DNA from: Roseateles saccharophilus
Lineage (GTDB): Bacteria > Pseudomonadota > Gammaproteobacteria > Burkholderiales > Burkholderiaceae_C
DNA: 64,000 bases
Reading direction: 5' to 3'
Assembly: GCF_004342485.1 (NCBI RefSeq)
Contig: NZ_SMBU01000003.1
Coordinates: 124,001 to 188,000, forward strand
Both the position numbers and the translations under genes were made by a program. Below are positions 26,101 to 34,510 of the stretch, piece by piece; position 1 is the stretch's first letter; the number at the start of each line of letters is the position of its first letter. Below the pieces are notes generated by a model, which was not told the origin of the DNA, searched no databases, and worked only from the letters and a program-made list of their open reading frames with translations.

Positions 26101-26345
26101 GGCCGCTGAAAGAGGCCGTCGTGCACTCCGCCGCGACGCGCGCCCAGCCCATCGTGCTGACCGGCCTGGCCGCGATGCTGGGCGCCTTCTTCATCCTCGA
26201 CGACCCCATCTTCAACGGCCTGGCGATCGCGCTGATCTTCGGCATCCTCGTCAGCACGCTGCTGACCCTGGTCGTCATCCCCCTCCTCTATTTCGTGGCC
26301 TACCGCCACGAGGCCCCGTCCGAAACCTCAAGGAGTGCTTCATGA
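23142..26345 (+). CDS. RND efflux transporter permease
   Basis: A 1067-residue inner-membrane proton antiporter of the AcrB/MexB superfamily. It has the two-fold layout: a first helix (ARITPLLALVALLLGLFAV), a large periplasmic loop, then a helix block with the proton-relay aspartates in ILVDDAIVVVENIHR, followed by a second repeat ending in RNSILLVDFIRLEVAQG and the last helices. Substrate cannot be read from the sequence. It shares an operon with an adaptor and a DUF2892 protein and is divergent from an ArsR gene. The start ATG at 23142 overlaps the adaptor stop. Confidence 0.92.
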   Translation: MELGLSGRIARFFQSARITPLLALVALLLGLFAVAVTPREEEPQINVTMANVLIPFPGAAVRDVEQMVATPAEQVLSQMAGVEHVMSVSRPGLAVMTVQFKVGVPRTEALVRLYDTVQSHADWLPAGLGTAAPLVKPKGIDDVPIVTLTLYAKDAQTGAFDLERIAHSLEADLKRVPGTREVATLGGPGRAIRVELDPARLAAASLSVAELRQALQSANTGAAAGQLLAGDRAVDVEAGPFLRDARELGQLVVGARNGRPVYLGDVAQVVDGPLPPQRYVWHGAGGAEFPAVTLSITKKPGENAIQVADAVMQRVAELRNTVIPQGVEVAETRNYGASANDKAMKLIQKLMFATASVVALVFIALGRREAAIVGSAVVLTLTVTLFASWAWGFTLNRVSLFALIFSIGILVDDAIVVVENIHRHMALHPDRTLAQLIPGAVDEVGGPTILATLTVIAALLPMAFVSGLMGPYMSPIPINASMGMLLSLAIAFIVTPWLARLWLKRTGDSGHAGHGLAARLGPLFERLFRPLLDDARGARNRRWLGAGVAGLIALSLALPVLGLVVLKMLPFDNKSEFQVIVDMPAGTPLERTAAVLHELGSYVGSQPEVTDYQAYAGAAAPINFNGLVRQYYLRSGGEVGDLQVNLVDKHHRSAQSHAIATRMRPALQAIARRHGANVKVVEVPPGPPVLSPIVAEVYGPDADGRRQVAGQVRQVFEQTPGVVDVDDSGIAAAPKTLLLVDRRKAALLGVPQSAVVATLAAGLAGEAATWLHDGSKYPASAWLQLPASAQGDLDTLLQLGVRSAAGALVPLRELVTVSDSLREQPLFHKDGLPVHYVVGDMAGALDSPLYGMFSMRGELTSIATPGGGRLQEAFIKPPSDAWRDYTLKWDGEWQVTYETFRDMGAAYAVGLVLIYLLVVAQFGSYLTPLIIMAPIPLTLVGVMPGHALLGAQFTATSMIGMIALAGIIVRNSILLVDFIRLEVAQGRPLKEAVVHSAATRAQPIVLTGLAAMLGAFFILDDPIFNGLAIALIFGILVSTLLTLVVIPLLYFVAYRHEAPSETSRSAS

Positions 26346-26551
26346 GTTCCTGGCAAATCGTGCGCCTGTTCGCAGGCAGCTTCATCCTGATCTCGCTGGC
26401 CCTGGGCGTGCCTGGCAGCCCGTTCTTCGTCAGCCCCTGGTGGCTGGCCTTCACGGCCTTCGTCGGCGCCAACCTGCTGCAGAGCTCGATCACGCACTGG
26501 TGCCCGCTGGAGATCATCCTGCGCAAGCTGGGCGTCAATGCCGGCTGCTAA
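26342..26551 (+). CDS. DUF2892 small membrane protein in the RND operon
   Basis: A 69-residue protein with two hydrophobic segments and the DUF2892 ending HWCPLEIILRKLGVNAGC, in which two cysteines flank the terminal loop. It starts inside the last codons of the RND gene with AAGGAG before the ATG, so it is part of that operon. It is a paralogue of the protein encoded at 7704 in the sulfide operon. No function is established for stand-alone DUF2892 proteins. Confidence 0.85.
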   Translation: MSSWQIVRLFAGSFILISLALGVPGSPFFVSPWWLAFTAFVGANLLQSSITHWCPLEIILRKLGVNAGC

Positions 26552-26561
26552 ACTGCCGCCC

Positions 26562-26670
26562 GTCATTGGGGAGTAGCCGCACCGAAGGTCTTTCGGTGGC
26601 TCGCGTCAACATACTTGGCCTCACGGCCATGGCGCGCGCGGTGTACGACTTGGCAAGACCTTTGACCATG
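26562..26670 (+). ncRNA. yybP-ykoY manganese riboswitch
   Basis: Leader RNA of the GDT1-type exporter gene. The conserved blocks of the yybP-ykoY class are present in order: GGGGAGTAGCC, then CGCGTCAACATACTTGG with the cross-helix loop, and the closing strand GGCAAGACCTTTGACC. The class binds Mn(II) and turns on exporters when manganese is high. Seven bases of the closing strand, TTGACCA (26662-26668), are perfectly complementary to TGGTCAA at 26698-26704, just before the ribosome site. This suggests the switch between the two pairings controls expression. Confidence 0.9.
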
Positions 26671-26737
26671 CATCCGCGGTTCGGCCGGGCGGGCGCGTGG
26701 TCAACCGTCTTCGTCCGGCCGAGGAATCCGCAGCAGC

Positions 26738-27310
26738 ATGGAAGCACTCCTGATGTCCACCGGCGTGGTGGCCCTGGCCGAGATCGGCGACAAGACCCAA
26801 CTCCTGGCCTTCGTCCTGGCCGCCCGTTTCAAGCGGCCCGTCCCCATCATCCTGGGCATCCTGGCCGCGACCATCGTCAACCACGGTGCCGCGGGCGCGC
26901 TGGGCGCCTGGATCACGTCGGTGCTGAGCCCCGAGCTGCTGCGCTGGGTGGTCGGCCTGTCCTTCCTCGGCATGGCGGCCTGGACGCTGATCCCCGACAA
27001 GATCGACGACGAGGACACCCGCGTCAGCGGCCACCTCGGCGTGTTCGGCACGACGCTGGTCACCTTCTTCCTGGCCGAGATGGGCGACAAGACGCAGATC
27101 GCCACCATCGCGATGGCGGCGCACTACCCGCAGCCGCTGCTGGTCGTGGCCGGCACGACGCTGGGCATGCTGATCGCGGACGTGCCCGCCGTCTTCGTCG
27201 GCGACCGCTTCGCGAAGAAGATCCCGATGAAGCTGGTCCACGGCGTCGCCGCGGCGATGTTCGCGGTGATGGGCCTGGCGACGCTGCTCAGGGTCGACCG
27301 CTGGCTCTGA
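26738..27310 (+). CDS. TMEM165/GDT1 (UPF0016, MneA-type) manganese exporter
   Basis: A 190-residue inner-membrane protein made of two homologous halves. Each carries the E-x-G-D-K-T signature, ALAEIGDKTQLLAF at about 13 and FLAEMGDKTQIATI at about 110, whose acidic residues bind the cation. Six hydrophobic helices are visible. MneA homologues export Mn(II), and the riboswitch upstream supports this here. GAGGAA lies 11 bases before the ATG at 26738; an ATG five codons on is the alternative. Confidence 0.92.
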   Translation: MEALLMSTGVVALAEIGDKTQLLAFVLAARFKRPVPIILGILAATIVNHGAAGALGAWITSVLSPELLRWVVGLSFLGMAAWTLIPDKIDDEDTRVSGHLGVFGTTLVTFFLAEMGDKTQIATIAMAAHYPQPLLVVAGTTLGMLIADVPAVFVGDRFAKKIPMKLVHGVAAAMFAVMGLATLLRVDRWL

Positions 27311-27314
27311 GAGC

Positions 27315-27465
27315 TTGAGAGTCTTTCACCCATGCCCGCCTTGCACGCCAAAACACCCTCGCTCGTCGTTGCAAATGCTCGCCATAGCCCGAGCTATGGC
27401 TGCGCTTTGCGCCTAGATCGAGGGCGTTTTGACGCGCCTTTCGGGCACGGCCGAAAAACTCTCAA
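27315..27465. repeat. 151-bp nested palindrome between convergent genes
   Basis: Large imperfect inverted repeat between the GDT1-type gene and sodB. Nested arms are TTGAGAGT/ACTCTCAA, ATGCCCG/CGGGCAC, CAAAACACCCTCG/CGAGGGCGTTTTG and, at the centre, GCCATAGC-CCGA-GCTATGGC. The centre of symmetry is near 27391. It could form a cruciform or a long RNA hairpin in both directions. No open frame is evident, and no second copy occurs in this window. Confidence 0.75.
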
Positions 27466-27479
27466 ACTCTGAGCCCAGC

Positions 27480-27505
27480 AAAAAGGCCGGCGGATGCCGG
27501 CCTTT
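27480..27505 (-). terminator. Intrinsic terminator of sodB
   Basis: On the minus strand GGCCGGC-ATCC-GCCGGCC is followed by TTTTT, a seven-pair G/C stem with a U-run, 20 bases after the sodB stop. Confidence 0.85.
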
Positions 27506-27524
27506 GCCTGGTGCGCGAGGTGCC

Positions 27525-28106
27525 TCAGGCGAAGTTGGCTTCGGCGAACTGCCAGTTCACGAGGTTGCTGAAGAAGGTCTCGACGAACTTCTGGCGCAGG
27601 TTGCGGTAGTCGATGTAGTAGGCGTGCTCCCACACGTCGACGGTCAGCAGGGCCTTGTCGGCGGTGGTCAGCGGCGTGCCGGCGGCACCGGTGTTGACGA
27701 TGTCGACCGAGCCGTCGGCCTTCTTCACGAGCCAGGTCCAGCCGGAACCGAAGTTGCCGACGGCGCTCTTCACGAAGGCTTCCTTGAAGGCGGCGTAGCT
27801 ACCCCACTTGGCGTTGATGGCCGCGGCCAGCGCGCCGCTGGGCTCGCCGCCGCCGGCCGGCTTCATGCAGTTCCAGAAGAAGCTGTGGTTCCAGATCTGC
27901 GCGGCATTGTTGTAGACGCCGCCCGAGCTCTTCTTGACGATCTCTTCCAGCGTCAGCGCTTCGAACTCGGTGCCCTTTTGCAGGTTGTTGAGGTTGACCA
28001 CATAGGCGTTGTGATGTTTGCCATGGTGGAACTCCAGCGTTTCCTTGCTGTAGTGCGGGGCCAGGGCGTCGATGGCATAGGGCAGCGGGGGCAGCGTGTG
28101 TTCCAT
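27525..28106 (-). CDS. sodB: Iron superoxide dismutase
   Basis: A 193-residue cytoplasmic superoxide dismutase. Metal ligands are H27, H74 in [10 protein letters not shown]157 and H161 in [13 protein letters not shown]. The N-terminus [20 protein letters not shown] and the residues around the ligands fit the iron type. No signal peptide. Its own terminator follows, and xseA lies 57 bases upstream on the same strand. Confidence 0.95.
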   Translation of the reverse strand: MEHTLPPLPYAIDALAPHYSKETLEFHHGKHHNAYVVNLNNLQKGTEFEALTLEEIVKKSSGGVYNNAAQIWNHSFFWNCMKPAGGGEPSGALAAAINAKWGSYAAFKEAFVKSAVGNFGSGWTWLVKKADGSVDIVNTGAAGTPLTTADKALLTVDVWEHAYYIDYRNLRQKFVETFFSNLVNWQFAEANFA

Positions 28107-28163
28107 GGTGGGTCCTCGAATGTTGGGGGGAAGGGAAACGCGGCGGATTGTAGGGAGCGGGGA

Positions 28164-29513
28164 TCACCCCTGCGGGGATGCCCGTACTCTGAGAATTTGC
28201 AAGTCGGCGCTGCCATCGGCCAGCACGGCGCGCACCGCCCCGCCAGGCCGCAGCGCCTGCACGGACGTGACCGCGCCGCCCTGGCCGTCGTCCAGCCAGG
28301 CATAGCCGCGCGCCAGCACATGCTGGGGGTCCAGCGCCTGCAGCCGGGCCTGTAGCGCGTCCAGCCGCGCGCTGTGGCGCGTCAGCAGCTCGGCCTGCGC
28401 GCGCGCATGGCGCTGCGCGAGATGCTCCAGGCGCTGGCGCTGCAGCTCGACACGCCGCCCCGGCGCCGCGGCCGCCCGCTGGGCCAGCAGCTCCAGCAGC
28501 CGGCGCTGGCGGGCCAGCGCGTCGCTGGGCCGGGCCAGGCGCAGCGCCAGGCGGTCCAGGCGCTGGCCCAGGCTCTGCAGCCTATGGTCCAGGCGCAGCG
28601 TCAGGCCACGCTCCAGGCCGGCCAGTTCGGTCAGTAGCGTCTCACGGGAAGGCGCGGCCAGCTCCGCGGCGGCCGTCGGCGTCGGCGCGCGCAGGTCGGC
28701 AGCTAGGTCGCACAGCGTCACATCGGTCTCGTGGCCGACGCCGCAGACGACCGGCAGGGCGGACGACGCGACCGCACGCACGACGCGCTCGTCATTGAAG
28801 GCCCACAGATCCTCCAGCGAGCCACCGCCGCGCACCAGCAGCAGCAGGTCGACCTCGGCCCGCGCATTGGCCGTGCTCAGCGCATTGACGAGGGCCGGCG
28901 GCGCCTCGGCGCCCTGCACGAGGCTGGGGTAGACGACGACCTCGACCTGGGGGGCGCGCCGCGCCAGCGCGGTCAGCACATCATGCAGGGCAGCACCGGC
29001 CGTCGACGTGATGACGCCAATGCGGCGCGGGTGGAGCGGCAAGGCCCGCTTGGCCTCGGGGTCGAACAGGCCCTCGGCCGCGAGCCGCGCGCGCAGCTTC
29101 AGGAACTGCTCGTACAGCGTGCCTGCGCCGGCCCGGCGCATGGCCTCGACGACGAACTGCAGCTCGCCGCGCGGCTCGTAGACGGCCACGCGGCCGCGCA
29201 GCTCGACGAGAGCGCCGTCGGCGGGCGTGAAGTCCAGCATCGCGGCCGCGCGGCGGAACATCGCGCAGCGCAGGCTCGCGGCCAGGCCGTCGGCGTCCTT
29301 CAGCGTGAAGTAGCAATGGCCGCTGGCTGCGCGCGTGAAACCGCCGATCTCGCCGCCGACGGTGACGACTGAGAAGCGCTCGGCCAGGCTCTGCGAGATC
29401 GCCTCGACAAGGCCGGCCACGCCCCAGACACGACGGCCGGATGCGGGTTCGCGCGCCTCAATCACGCGCAAACCCAATGCCGGCGCGGGCCGGGAAGTCC
29501 ACAGCCGCGCCAA
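28164..29513 (-). CDS. xseA: Exodeoxyribonuclease VII large subunit
   Basis: Up to 449 residues. An N-terminal OB-fold (about 30-130, FSVVTVGGEIGGFTRAASGHCYFTLKD written in part) is followed by the catalytic region with RIGVITSTAGAALHDVL, LLVRGGGSLEDLWAFNDE and VVCGVGHETDVTLCDLAAD. A long coiled coil (about 295-395) precedes a C-terminal QRARG-like strand (ARGYAWLDDGQG). With the small subunit, not in this window, it degrades single-stranded DNA in both directions. The start is uncertain: TTG at 29513 is the longest choice and a GTG at 29465 is possible; no ATG fits. Confidence 0.9.
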   Translation of the reverse strand: MARLWTSRPAPALGLRVIEAREPASGRRVWGVAGLVEAISQSLAERFSVVTVGGEIGGFTRAASGHCYFTLKDADGLAASLRCAMFRRAAAMLDFTPADGALVELRGRVAVYEPRGELQFVVEAMRRAGAGTLYEQFLKLRARLAAEGLFDPEAKRALPLHPRRIGVITSTAGAALHDVLTALARRAPQVEVVVYPSLVQGAEAPPALVNALSTANARAEVDLLLLVRGGGSLEDLWAFNDERVVRAVASSALPVVCGVGHETDVTLCDLAADLRAPTPTAAAELAAPSRETLLTELAGLERGLTLRLDHRLQSLGQRLDRLALRLARPSDALARQRRLLELLAQRAAAAPGRRVELQRQRLEHLAQRHARAQAELLTRHSARLDALQARLQALDPQHVLARGYAWLDDGQGGAVTSVQALRPGGAVRAVLADGSADLQILRVRASPQG

Positions 29514-29813
29514 TACTGGGCTGGCGGGCGATTTCGGCTCATGGCGGCCGTCATGGCGTCGTCATGAGCACATAAGGCCTTGTTTTTCAATTCGAATTCC
29601 GCTGCTCAAACTTGAGGCAAATTGTCCAAGGCCTTGATTTGACGGCCCCTGGCGCCCACCACCCCGGGCTTGCCCACAAAGTTATCCACAGCGGCGGTGG
29701 ATTGTGAGGGCGCTTTCAGGGGATAGCGGAACTGGCGGCCGGGACCAGGGCTGGGGTCATAATCCCGCGCACTCATCCGGCCTCCGCGGCCGTTTTTTTC
29801 GACGAGGACGACC
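29514..29813. other. Intergenic region between xseA and exbB
   Basis: About 300 bases without a gene, between divergent xseA and exbB. It holds one perfect DnaA box, TTATCCACA, at 29682-29690, and A/T-richer patches near 29590 and 29790 that may carry promoters for the two directions. GACGAGGAC before the exbB start serves as its ribosome site. No other structure was recognised. Confidence 0.6.
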
Positions 29814-30431
29814 TTGTTTTCGATCATACAAGCGGCCGGCTGGCCGATCTGGCCCTTGCTCCTGTGTTCCGTGGTGGCCCTGGCCCTGATCATCGAGCGC
29901 CTGTCCAGCCTGCGCGCCAGCCGCATTCTGCCGCCGCGGCTGCTGGACGACGTGATGAACGTCAGCGCCCAGCAACTGCCCGCGCCCGACATGGTCGACC
30001 GCCTGGCCGAGAACTCTCTGCTCGGCGAAGTGCTGGCCGCGGGCCTGCGCGCCGTCACGGCCGAGCCGCAGATGCCCGAAGGCAAGCTGCGCATGGTGTT
30101 CGAGTTCGCCGGCCGCCGCGCCGTGCATCAGCTCGAGCGCTACATGAACACGCTGGGCACCATCGCGACGGCCGCGCCGCTGCTGGGCCTGATGGGCACG
30201 GTGGTGGGCATGATCGAGATCTTCGGCAGCCAGACGCCCGGCGGCGGCAACCCCGCCCAGCTCGCGCACGGCATCTCCATCGCCCTCTACAACACGGCCT
30301 TCGGCCTGATGATCGCCATCCCCTCGCTGATGTTCTACCGCTACTTCCGCGGCAAGATCGAGGAATACGTGCTGGAGCTGGAAGCCGCCGCCGACCGGCT
30401 GCTGGGCCAACTGCGCCGCTACACCGCCTGA
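29814..30431 (+). CDS. exbB: MotA/TolQ/ExbB proton-channel protein
   Basis: A 205-residue inner-membrane protein with three helices: one near the start (WPIWPLLLCSVVALALIIERL) and two in the conserved C-terminal block (LGTIATAAPLLGLMGTVVGMIEIF and AHGISIALYNTAFGLMIAIPSLMFY). With ExbD it makes a proton-driven motor for TonB or a Tol-like partner. It starts at TTG, supported by AGGA upstream and by the family-like MFSIIQAAGW. It heads the exbB-exbD-lpxK-Trm112-kdsB-adk group; its TonB partner is not adjacent. Confidence 0.9.
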   Translation: MFSIIQAAGWPIWPLLLCSVVALALIIERLSSLRASRILPPRLLDDVMNVSAQQLPAPDMVDRLAENSLLGEVLAAGLRAVTAEPQMPEGKLRMVFEFAGRRAVHQLERYMNTLGTIATAAPLLGLMGTVVGMIEIFGSQTPGGGNPAQLAHGISIALYNTAFGLMIAIPSLMFYRYFRGKIEEYVLELEAAADRLLGQLRRYTA

Positions 30432-30451
30432 GCCCGAGCGAGGAACACGCC

Positions 30452-30868
30452 ATGCGCTTTCGCTCCCCGCATCGCGAGCCGCCGGAGATCAATCTGATCC
30501 CCTTCATCGACGTGCTGCTGGTGATCCTGATCTTCCTGATGCTGTCGACGACCTATTCCAAGTTCACCGAGCTGCAGATCACGCTGCCCTCGGCGGACGC
30601 GGAGAAGCTCAAGGACAGGCCGCAGGAGGTCATCGTCGGCATCGCCGCCGATGGCCGCTTCGTCATCAACCGCCAGCCGGTGGAAGGCCGCTCGGTCGAC
30701 ATCCTGATCGGCGCGCTGCGCCAGGCCTCGGGCGGCAACGCGGAGGCGTCGCTGATCATCTCGGCCGACGCGGCCACGCCCCACCAGGCCGTCATCAACG
30801 TGATGGACGCCGCGCGCCGCGTCGGCCTGACGCGTGTCACCTTCGCCGCGCAGACCGACGCTCGCTGA
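30452..30868 (+). CDS. exbD: ExbD/TolR biopolymer transport protein
   Basis: A 138-residue protein with one N-terminal helix carrying the proton-coupling aspartate in LIPFIDVLLVILIFLM, followed by a periplasmic ExbD/TolR domain. It partners the upstream ExbB, 20 bases away. The lpxK gene begins inside its 3' end, an arrangement that couples the motor pair to lipid A synthesis genes in many betaproteobacteria. Confidence 0.92.
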   Translation: MRFRSPHREPPEINLIPFIDVLLVILIFLMLSTTYSKFTELQITLPSADAEKLKDRPQEVIVGIAADGRFVINRQPVEGRSVDILIGALRQASGGNAEASLIISADAATPHQAVINVMDAARRVGLTRVTFAAQTDAR

Positions 30869-31886
30869 TCGGCTGCAGCGCGAGTGGTTGAGCGGTGGAC
30901 CTCTGTCCGCCGCGCTGCTACCGCTGAGCTGGCTCTACCACGGGCTGCTGGCCCTGCGCGGCCTCGCCTACCGTGCCGGGCTGAAACGCAGCGGGAGCCT
31001 GCCGGTGCCGGTCATCGTCGTCGGCAACTGGATCGTCGGCGGCGCCGGCAAGACGCCGACGACGCTGGCCCTGCTCGAACTGCTGCGCGCGCGCGGCCTG
31101 CGCGCCGGCGTCGTGTCGCGCGGCTATGGGCGGGCCGACACGGACGTTCGAATCGCCGGGCCGGGCGGACGGGCGCAGGAACTCGGCGACGAACCCCTGC
31201 TCATCCACCGCCGCGCCGGCGTGCCGGTGGCCGTCGGCGCCGACCGCGTCGCCGCGGCGCGGGCGCTGCTCGCCGCCCATCCCGAGCTGGACCTGCTCGT
31301 CAGCGATGACGGCCTGCAGCACTGGCGGCTGCCGCGCGAGCTGAGCCTGCTGGTCTTCGACGACCGCGGCCTCGGCAATGGCCGGCTGCTGCCGGCCGGC
31401 CCGCTGCGCCAGCCCCCCGCACCGCTGGCCGCCGACGAACTCGTCATCTACAACGCAGCCCGGCCCAGCACCGCCCTGCCCGGCTTCGTCGCGGAGCGCC
31501 GGCTGGCGGGCGCCGTGCCGCTGGCCGGCTGGTGGGCCGGCGAGCGCGCCGACATGGCCACGCTGCTCGCGCTGAGCGGCCGCGCCGGCCTGCTGGCCTG
31601 CGCCGGCCTCGCGCGTCCGCAACGCTTTTTCGACATGCTGGCCGGCCTGGGCCTGGCCTTCGAGCCCCTGCCCCTTGCCGACCACGCGGACTTCGGCACG
31701 CTCCCCTGGCCCGCGGACGCGGCCGGCGTGCTGCTGACCGAAAAGGACGCGGTCAAGCTGCCGCCCGAGCGCGCCGGCGGCGCGCCGGTCTGGGTCGTGA
31801 CGCTAGACTTTGCCCTCGGCGCCGGCTTCGAGGCCGCGCTGGACACCCACCTCCAACGCCTGTTTCCCCAATGGATCAACGACTGA
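30834..31886 (+). CDS. lpxK: Tetraacyldisaccharide 4'-kinase
   Basis: A 350-residue membrane-associated kinase that phosphorylates the 4' position of the lipid A disaccharide. It has an N-terminal hydrophobic segment (SWLYHGLLALRGLAY) and a Walker A loop, GNWIVGGAGKTPTT, near residue 63. LVSDDGLQHWRL matches the family DDGLQH motif. A GTG at 30834 inside exbD is the best start because conserved sequence begins at ADRLQREWL soon after it; no ATG is available. Confidence 0.93.
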   Translation: MSPSPRRPTLADRLQREWLSGGPLSAALLPLSWLYHGLLALRGLAYRAGLKRSGSLPVPVIVVGNWIVGGAGKTPTTLALLELLRARGLRAGVVSRGYGRADTDVRIAGPGGRAQELGDEPLLIHRRAGVPVAVGADRVAAARALLAAHPELDLLVSDDGLQHWRLPRELSLLVFDDRGLGNGRLLPAGPLRQPPAPLAADELVIYNAARPSTALPGFVAERRLAGAVPLAGWWAGERADMATLLALSGRAGLLACAGLARPQRFFDMLAGLGLAFEPLPLADHADFGTLPWPADAAGVLLTEKDAVKLPPERAGGAPVWVVTLDFALGAGFEAALDTHLQRLFPQWIND

Positions 31887-32080
31887 TCGAGATGCTGGTC
31901 TGCCCGCTGTGCAAGGGGCCGCTGACGCTGCTGCGCGGCGATGAGCCTGCCCTGGCCTGCCGCGCCGACCGCCTGGCTTTCCCGGTCCGTGACGGCATCC
32001 CGCTGATGCTGGAGAACGAGGCCAGGCCCTGGGATCCGGAGGCCGCCAGCGCGCCCGTGCCGCTGGCACCTGCCGAGTGA
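31871..32080 (+). CDS. Trm112-family (YcaR-like) small zinc-ribbon protein
   Basis: A 69-residue protein with [11 protein letters not shown] (C11, C14) and a third cysteine in [20 protein letters not shown]. Bacterial members are found between lpxK and kdsB, as here. Three rather than four cysteines are seen, so zinc binding may be incomplete. Eukaryotic Trm112 activates methyltransferases; the bacterial role is not settled. It overlaps lpxK by 16 bases. Confidence 0.88.
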   Translation: MDQRLIEMLVCPLCKGPLTLLRGDEPALACRADRLAFPVRDGIPLMLENEARPWDPEAASAPVPLAPAE

Positions 32081-32820
32081 TGGGCGGCTTCACCGTCATC
32101 ATCCCGGCCCGCCTCGCATCGACCCGGCTGCCGAACAAGCCGCTGGCCGATATCGCCGGCCTGCCGATGATCGTGCGTGTGGCCCAACGTGCGGCCGAAT
32201 CCGGCGCAAGCCAGGTCGTCGTCGCGACCGACGCTCCCGACGTCGCGGCCGCCTGCGCCGCCCACGGCGTGCGTGCGCTGATGACGCGGGCCGACCATCC
32301 CTCCGGCAGCGACCGTCTTGCCGAAGCCGTCGAGCAACTCGGCCTGGCTGACGACGCGACGGTCGTCAACGTGCAGGGCGACGAGCCGCTGATCGCGCCA
32401 GCCATGATCGACGCCTGTGCCGCAACGCTGGCCGCGCAGGCCGACTGCGTGATGGCCACCGTGGCGCACGCGCTGACCGAGCCTTCCGAGTTCGCGAATC
32501 CCAATGTCGTCAAGCTCGTCACCGACAAGGCCGGCCGGGCCCTTTATTTCTCGCGCGCGCCCATCGCCTGGTGGCGCGACGGCGCAGGCCTGCCCAACCA
32601 GGCGCTGCGCCATGTCGGCCTCTACGCCTACCGCGCCGGCTTCCTGCGCCGCTTCCCGACGCTGGCGGTCAGCCCGCTGGAGCAGATCGAGTCGCTGGAG
32701 CAGCTCCGGGTGCTGTGGCATGGCGAGCGCATCGCGGTGCATGTGAGCGCTGAACGGCCCGGTCCGGGCGTCGACACGCCCGAGGATCTGGAGCGCGTGC
32801 GTCGCTTGATTCACGCGTAA
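32080..32820 (+). CDS. kdsB: CMP-KDO synthetase
   Basis: A 246-residue cytoplasmic 3-deoxy-manno-octulosonate cytidylyltransferase that activates KDO with CTP for lipopolysaccharide core synthesis. Family motifs are [16 protein letters not shown] at the start, [11 protein letters not shown] in the middle and [13 protein letters not shown] further on; the end has [13 protein letters not shown]. The ATG at 32080 overlaps the Trm112 stop by one base; a GTG one codon earlier is an alternative. Confidence 0.95.
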   Translation: MGGFTVIIPARLASTRLPNKPLADIAGLPMIVRVAQRAAESGASQVVVATDAPDVAAACAAHGVRALMTRADHPSGSDRLAEAVEQLGLADDATVVNVQGDEPLIAPAMIDACAATLAAQADCVMATVAHALTEPSEFANPNVVKLVTDKAGRALYFSRAPIAWWRDGAGLPNQALRHVGLYAYRAGFLRRFPTLAVSPLEQIESLEQLRVLWHGERIAVHVSAERPGPGVDTPEDLERVRRLIHA

Positions 32821-33579
<759 letters not shown>

Positions 33580-33597
33580 AATCACTGCCGCTTCCAC

Positions 33598-33631
33598 AAA
33601 AGCCGCAGCGCCTGTGCCCTGCGGCTTTTTT
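33598..33631 (+). terminator. Intrinsic terminator of adk
   Basis: AAAAGCCGCAG and CTGCGGCTTTTTT form a stem with a loop of about 12 bases and a T-run, downstream of adk and ahead of the next gene's ribosome site. Confidence 0.88.
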
Positions 33632-33683
33632 GTCGGCCACAATTGACGTTTACGTCAACCAATCAACCCAGGAGATCCTCATC

Positions 33684-34442
<759 letters not shown>

Positions 34443-34458
34443 CCGCTGCGGCGGCATG

Positions 34459-34491
34459 AAAAAAGGGCCTTGTGCGAACCAGGCCCTTTTT
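34459..34491. terminator. Bidirectional terminator between dehydrogenase and TPR genes
   Basis: AAAAAAGGGCCT and AGGCCCTTTTT flank a 10-base loop. The A-run on one side and T-run on the other allow use by both convergent genes. Confidence 0.85.
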
Positions 34492-34510
34492 GTTTGGCTT
34501 TGCGGCCGGA

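Noticed and set aside
29682-29690. Perfect DnaA box TTATCCACA as part of a replication origin
   Set aside because: It is a single perfect box; no cluster, no AT-rich unwinding element and no dnaA or gidA genes nearby.
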